Assembly (NCBI GenBank): GCA_002470695.1
Contig: DKNM01000039.1
Span: forward strand, 1-8,696
Direction of reading: 5' to 3'
DNA from: Candidatus Neomicrothrix sp. UBA7388
GTDB taxonomy: Bacteria; Actinomycetota; Acidimicrobiia; Acidimicrobiales; Poriferisodalaceae
Length of the DNA stretch: 8,696 nt
Positions 5,750 through 8,696 of the stretch are shown piece by piece. The notes beneath the pieces were generated by a model. It had not been told where the DNA came from. It did not search any database and saw nothing but the letters and a program-made list of their open reading frames with translations. How positions within the stretch are numbered: the stretch's first letter is position 1; each line of letters opens with the position of its first letter. The position numbers were made by a program, and so were the translations under genes.

Positions 5750-7123
5750 TTAAGCCTGGTCCTGATAGCGACTCATATTGGCGAACCTTGTGTAATTGCT
5801 TAACCATGCAAGTCGCACGGTGCCGGTGGGTCCATTTCTGTGCTTAGCAACAATCACTTCTGCCGACCCAATATCCGGAGACTCCGGGTTATAGACCTCA
5901 TCTCGATAAATAAATGCCACCACGTCAGCATCTTGTTCAATGGATCCAGACTCTCGAAGGTCAGCAAGCATTGGTCGCTTATCGGTGCGTGATTCTAAGT
6001 TACGGCTTAGTTGCGACAAAGCGACGATAGGAGTGCCTAACTCTCTCGCAAGAATTTTCAGGCCGCGAGACATTTCTGAGACTTCAACTTGACGATTTTC
6101 TGCGTTACCCCTGCCGCTCATAAGTTGCAGGTAATCAACAACAATCAAACCCAAGTCACCTAGTCGACTTTTCAGGCGTCGAGCCTTTGCCCGTATCTCC
6201 ATTACGGTGAGATTTGGGTTGTCATCAATCCAAATTGGTGCTTCTCCCAGCTTTCCCACTGCACGGGTAATTTTGGGCCAGTCATCTTCGGAAAGATTTC
6301 CGTTTCGCATGCGTTGCGAATCAACTCTCGCGTCTGAGCAAAGCAATCTCTGAGTCAATTCAAGATGACCCATTTCTAGGGAGAAGAAAAGAACCGGACG
6401 TTGCGCTTCCAGTGCTGCGTTTGCGGCCATTCCTAATCCAAAAGCCGTTTTCCCCATTGAAGGACGTGCACCAACAATCACTAAGTTGCTTGGCTGGAGG
6501 CCTGACAGCAGTTCGTCAAAGTCCAAGTAACCGGTGGGCAAACCCGTAATTGCGTCGCCTTGTTCGTATAGCTCCTCTAATCGATCAAGATTGGCGTCAA
6601 GAAGCTCTCTAATAGGTTTTGTGGTGTCTACAACCCTACGCTCCGCTATTTGGAACATCATCGCTTCGGCTTCGTCTACTGTTTTAACTACGTCCTCGGG
6701 ACGGCTGTAACCCAATTCGACAATGTCACCGGCCACGCCAATCAAGCGGCGCAGCAAAGCGTGCTCTTCCACTATTTGGGCATAACGAGCAGCATTAGAC
6801 GATGCTGGTGTTGCCGTTTGTAGCTCGAGTAAACGCTGGGGTCCTCCGATCTGTTCGAGCAGACCAGACCTAGTTAACTCTTCTGCGACGGTTACCGGGT
6901 CGGCAGGTTCACCTGCTCCATAAAGAGACGCTATTGCGTCGAAAATGTAGCCATGGGCTGGCACGTAAAATTGATCGCCATCAAGCGTTTCGACAGCCGG
7001 ACCAATTGCATCGCGCGAGAGGAGCATCGCTCCCAACAATGATGCTTCTGCATCAACATTGTGCGGAGGTACGCGAGAGTTTGAATCGGATAGTGGAGTT
7101 CTAAAGGCAGGGTCGTTACTCAT
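5750..7123 (-). CDS. dnaB: replicative DNA helicase DnaB
   Basis: The 457-residue protein is the hexameric helicase that unwinds DNA ahead of the replisome and binds primase. Residues about 15-120 form the N-terminal primase-interacting domain (VPPHNVDAEASLLGAML is the classic opening). A linker follows, then the RecA-like motor: Walker A GARPSMGKT (218-226), Walker B LIVVDYLQL (326-334), and motifs ALSQLSR (368-374), DLRESGSIEQDADVV (388-402) and KHRNGPTG (427-434). No intein interrupts the usual insertion sites. In-frame starts further upstream exist (up to 7231) but would translate through the DnaA-box region; the ATG at 7123 has GAAAGG 9 bases before it and gives the family's usual length. 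The gene normally follows rplI in many actinobacteria, which is absent here, and a small membrane-protein gene follows. Confidence 0.97.
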   Translation of the reverse strand: MSNDPAFRTPLSDSNSRVPPHNVDAEASLLGAMLLSRDAIGPAVETLDGDQFYVPAHGYIFDAIASLYGAGEPADPVTVAEELTRSGLLEQIGGPQRLLELQTATPASSNAARYAQIVEEHALLRRLIGVAGDIVELGYSRPEDVVKTVDEAEAMMFQIAERRVVDTTKPIRELLDANLDRLEELYEQGDAITGLPTGYLDFDELLSGLQPSNLVIVGARPSMGKTAFGLGMAANAALEAQRPVLFFSLEMGHLELTQRLLCSDARVDSQRMRNGNLSEDDWPKITRAVGKLGEAPIWIDDNPNLTVMEIRAKARRLKSRLGDLGLIVVDYLQLMSGRGNAENRQVEVSEMSRGLKILARELGTPIVALSQLSRNLESRTDKRPMLADLRESGSIEQDADVVAFIYRDEVYNPESPDIGSAEVIVAKHRNGPTGTVRLAWLSNYTRFANMSRYQDQA

Positions 7124-7193
7124 TAGCGTCAGCCTTTCAGATAAACCATGTGTAGAACTAGGGGCAGACATTGGGGATTTGTGAGCCAATTTC

Positions 7194-7220
7194 TGTGGAA
7201 AACTCCATTTTTTATCCACA
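7194..7220. promoter_or_regulatory. opposed pair of DnaA-box-like 9-mers upstream of dnaB
   Basis: TTATCCACA at 7212-7220 is the perfect classical DnaA box. Nine bases to its left, TGTGGAAAA (7194-7202) reads TTTTCCACA on the minus strand, a common variant. The two face each other in the 5' region of dnaB, 71-97 bases before the chosen ATG. On the minus strand a possible promoter with -35 TTGTCA (7237-7242) and -10 TGGATA (7213-7218), 18 bases apart, overlaps the right-hand box. DnaA may thus bind and regulate dnaB; part of an origin is less likely given the small number of boxes. Confidence 0.5.
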
Positions 7221-7276
7221 GAACATGACAAATATGTGACAAACCACTGTGGGCGGCAAGCAAAGCTATCCTCAAG

Positions 7277-7312
7277 CTGCTTTCAGAGAAACTAGAGATC
7301 CTTTACAAGCAG
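7277..7312 (-). terminator. weak hairpin after the amidohydrolase gene
   Basis: Directly after the amidohydrolase stop, CTGCTT (7277-7282) and AAGCAG (7307-7312) can pair as six base pairs around a 24-base loop. No T run follows on the minus strand, so termination here is doubtful and transcription may run on towards dnaB. Confidence 0.2.
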
Positions 7313-8557
7313 TTAAGCAATACGACTTGCGGACGCTCTTGCGTCTTCATGGTCTAAGTAACGATCAGGAATTGGGATATTAAATACTTCAGCTGCGTTT
7401 AAACCAAGGATCTTCGCACGGCTCTCATCATCTAACTCTCCCATAGTTCTCTCAATAGCTTCCGCTGAATGTGGCCAGGAGCCTTCGTGATGCGGGTAAT
7501 CATTTGCCCACATGAAATTCGAGACCAAGTCATGACTTATAGCGAGATCTAACCCCGCAGCATCTTCCTGAAAAGTAGCGAACCCTTGGCGCTTAAAGTA
7601 TTCACTTGGGAGTAGTTCCATTTTCGGTCGAACCGCCCAGTGATGCTTCAAATACGCTTCATCCATAGCTTGTAGAGCCCACGGAACCCAACCAATACCA
7701 GCTTCAACGCTACCGAATCTCAAATTAGGGAATTGTTCTGCTACCCCAGAGGCACACAAGTTTGCAATCGGTTCAATATTTTGCGCCAGCGAATGAACGG
7801 CGTAATTAATAACCGCTCCCCCACGGCTACGAGAAGTCCTCGGGTCTCTACCCGTAGAAATGTGAAACGTGACCGGAAGATCGACTTCGCAAATCGCAGC
7901 CCAGAGAGGATCGAATTCGCGCAAGTTGTAATTTAAGGCCTCATGGTCAGGAGGTCCCCAGATGGGTTTACTAGGTAACTGAAGGCCTCTAAAACCGAGT
8001 TCAGCACAACGCTGGATTTCCGCTATTGCATCATCGAGGGCTGCCGGCGCAATACAAGCCATCGCTATCAACTCATCGTTGTGAGGTCCAAAGGTTTCCC
8101 ATGCCCAATCGTTATACACACGACACATCGCGTGGCTGAAGTCTGGATCGCTCGTAGCCCACATTGTCAGGCCCTTATTTGGGAAAATAATTTCAGCATC
8201 AGTGCCATCTGCAGCGAGATCAGCCAGGCGACCCTCGGCCGTATATCCAGCCTTATTACGCAGCAGATCCTGGCCTTCAAACTTAATATCGTTGAGCTTT
8301 AGAGGCGTACGAAAACCTTCGGTCTTTTGAAACTTCTGTCCCTTCATCCCGATAATCACACCAGGAAGTCGATCTTGGTATTCCTCGTCCATTCGAGTCG
8401 CCCAAAGGTCTTTGGGTTCTTGTGCATGCCCATCGGTGGAAACCATGAAATATTTATTTGCTGAATCTGGGCGTGGGGACCGAGTCCACGAGGCTGAGCC
8501 CGGTGTCGATAACCGCCATTCGTTGTTTGAGTCTGGTGCTGGGATAACAGTTGTCAT
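7313..8557 (-). CDS. amidohydrolase_2 / ACMSD-like TIM-barrel hydrolase
   Basis: The 414-residue protein belongs to the amidohydrolase_2 (ACMSD-related) group of metal-dependent TIM-barrel enzymes, which includes decarboxylases and hydrolases of aromatic and heterocyclic ring-cleavage products. Visible barrel motifs are VSTDGHAQEPKDLW (39-52; D42, H44 and E47 stand where classical members have HxH), VTFHIS (H232 at the end of a strand), GSVEAGIGWVPW (282-293) and FMWANDYPHHEG (348-359; D353 is the usual late-barrel aspartate). Residues 1-35 are a polar, proline- and serine-rich extension that precedes the barrel and shows no signal peptide. GGAG, 7 bases before the ATG, supports the start. 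Many actinobacteria carry large sets of such enzymes of unknown substrate, often near acyl-CoA and steroid catabolism genes; the neighbours here do not identify the substrate. Confidence 0.85.
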   Translation of the reverse strand: MTTVIPAPDSNNEWRLSTPGSASWTRSPRPDSANKYFMVSTDGHAQEPKDLWATRMDEEYQDRLPGVIIGMKGQKFQKTEGFRTPLKLNDIKFEGQDLLRNKAGYTAEGRLADLAADGTDAEIIFPNKGLTMWATSDPDFSHAMCRVYNDWAWETFGPHNDELIAMACIAPAALDDAIAEIQRCAELGFRGLQLPSKPIWGPPDHEALNYNLREFDPLWAAICEVDLPVTFHISTGRDPRTSRSRGGAVINYAVHSLAQNIEPIANLCASGVAEQFPNLRFGSVEAGIGWVPWALQAMDEAYLKHHWAVRPKMELLPSEYFKRQGFATFQEDAAGLDLAISHDLVSNFMWANDYPHHEGSWPHSAEAIERTMGELDDESRAKILGLNAAEVFNIPIPDRYLDHEDARASASRIA

Positions 8558-8612
8558 AATCTTTCTCCAGCTACAGCATCGCGCATAACGCCGCGTCAGA
8601 CCATTTGGATTT

Positions 8613-8625
8613 ATGTCAAAGACAT
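8613..8625. promoter_or_regulatory. short palindrome upstream of the amidohydrolase gene
   Basis: ATGTC-AAA-GACAT is a 5-base inverted repeat with a 3-base centre, 56 bases before the amidohydrolase ATG. It has the look of a small operator half-site pair. It includes TTGACA on the minus strand, but no -10 element sits at the right distance, so I do not call it a promoter. Confidence 0.25.
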
Positions 8626-8635
8626 TTACCTTGCG

Positions 8636-8654
8636 TATTCAAAAAAATTGAATA
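8636..8654. promoter_or_regulatory. 7-5-7 AT-rich inverted repeat upstream of the amidohydrolase gene
   Basis: TATTCAA (8636-8642), five A residues, then TTGAATA (8648-8654) make a perfect inverted repeat. It lies between the amidohydrolase start and whatever gene lies to the right, so it may be an operator for one or both. On the plus strand its right arm contains TTGAAT, which could be a -35 element. Confidence 0.35.
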
Positions 8655-8677
8655 AAGGCTTGTTGTCGCACATATAA
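8648..8677 (+). promoter_or_regulatory. possible promoter reading out of the right edge
   Basis: TTGAAT (8648-8653) and ATATAA (8672-8677) are 18 bases apart on the plus strand and followed by an A run. This fits a housekeeping sigma factor promoter for a gene beyond the window. The right arm of the inverted repeat at 8636-8654 overlaps its -35, which would suit repression. Confidence 0.3.
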
Positions 8678-8696
8678 AAAGTCGATTTCGTTTAAG

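Noticed and set aside
7124..7231. Extended DnaB N-terminus from the in-frame ATG at 7231
   Set aside because: The added 36 residues are unlike DnaB and would overlap the DnaA boxes and probable promoter; the ATG at 7123 has a good ribosome site and gives the usual length.
7733..8302. Two plus-strand frames (67 and 73 codons) inside the amidohydrolase gene
   Set aside because: Both are antisense to a well-supported enzyme and show no motifs or ribosome sites.
8590..8619. Consensus TTGACA on the minus strand as -35 of the amidohydrolase promoter
   Set aside because: The sequence 16-18 bases downstream (ACGCGG region) does not resemble a -10 element.

Overview
The window looks like a chromosomal, mostly housekeeping stretch from a moderate-GC actinobacterium. 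The evidence is a PII protein of actinobacterial type, an EtfD/Rv0338c-like membrane Fe-S oxidoreductase, a dCTP deaminase of the TAG-type seen in Mycobacterium, and a tRNA-Gly beside dcd. An uncultivated marine Acidimicrobiia-like lineage is my best guess, but that is inference; no rRNA or other phylogenetic marker is present.

Layout, left to right. (1) At 2-142 is the C-terminal end of a 2,3-bisphosphoglycerate-dependent phosphoglycerate mutase. (2) At 368-1201 is an MBL-fold metal-dependent hydrolase of the RNase Z/arylsulfatase-like type. (3) From about 1202 to 1927 no large gene is present. Reading the minus strand there reveals two tightly spaced small genes, a 40-residue soluble protein and a 50-residue membrane protein, which share a K-P-S-A motif near the N-terminus; a start-less open frame precedes them. 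(4) At 1928-2269 (minus) is a stand-alone PII nitrogen regulator. It is divergent from the large Fe-S oxidoreductase at 2458-4677 (plus), which probably passes electrons from electron-transfer flavoprotein to the quinone pool. (5) At 4682-5245 (minus) is dCTP deaminase, divergent from tRNA-Gly(CCC) at 5365-5438. (6) At 5535-7123 (minus) are the replicative helicase gene dnaB and, 8 bases after it, a 68-residue two-helix membrane protein. Two opposed DnaA-box-like 9-mers lie about 70-100 bases upstream of dnaB. (7) At 7313-8557 (minus) is an amidohydrolase_2/ACMSD-like TIM-barrel enzyme.

The genes do not form one pathway. Nucleotide and DNA metabolism (dcd, dnaB), lipid and energy metabolism (the EtfD-like protein, phosphoglycerate mutase) and nitrogen sensing (PII) sit side by side, as is usual in compact free-living genomes. 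I see no insertion sequence, phage gene, CRISPR array or defence system. The least explained parts are the paired small KPSA proteins with the open frame before them, the structured 188-bp region between the PII gene and the oxidoreductase, and the DnaA-box pair before dnaB.
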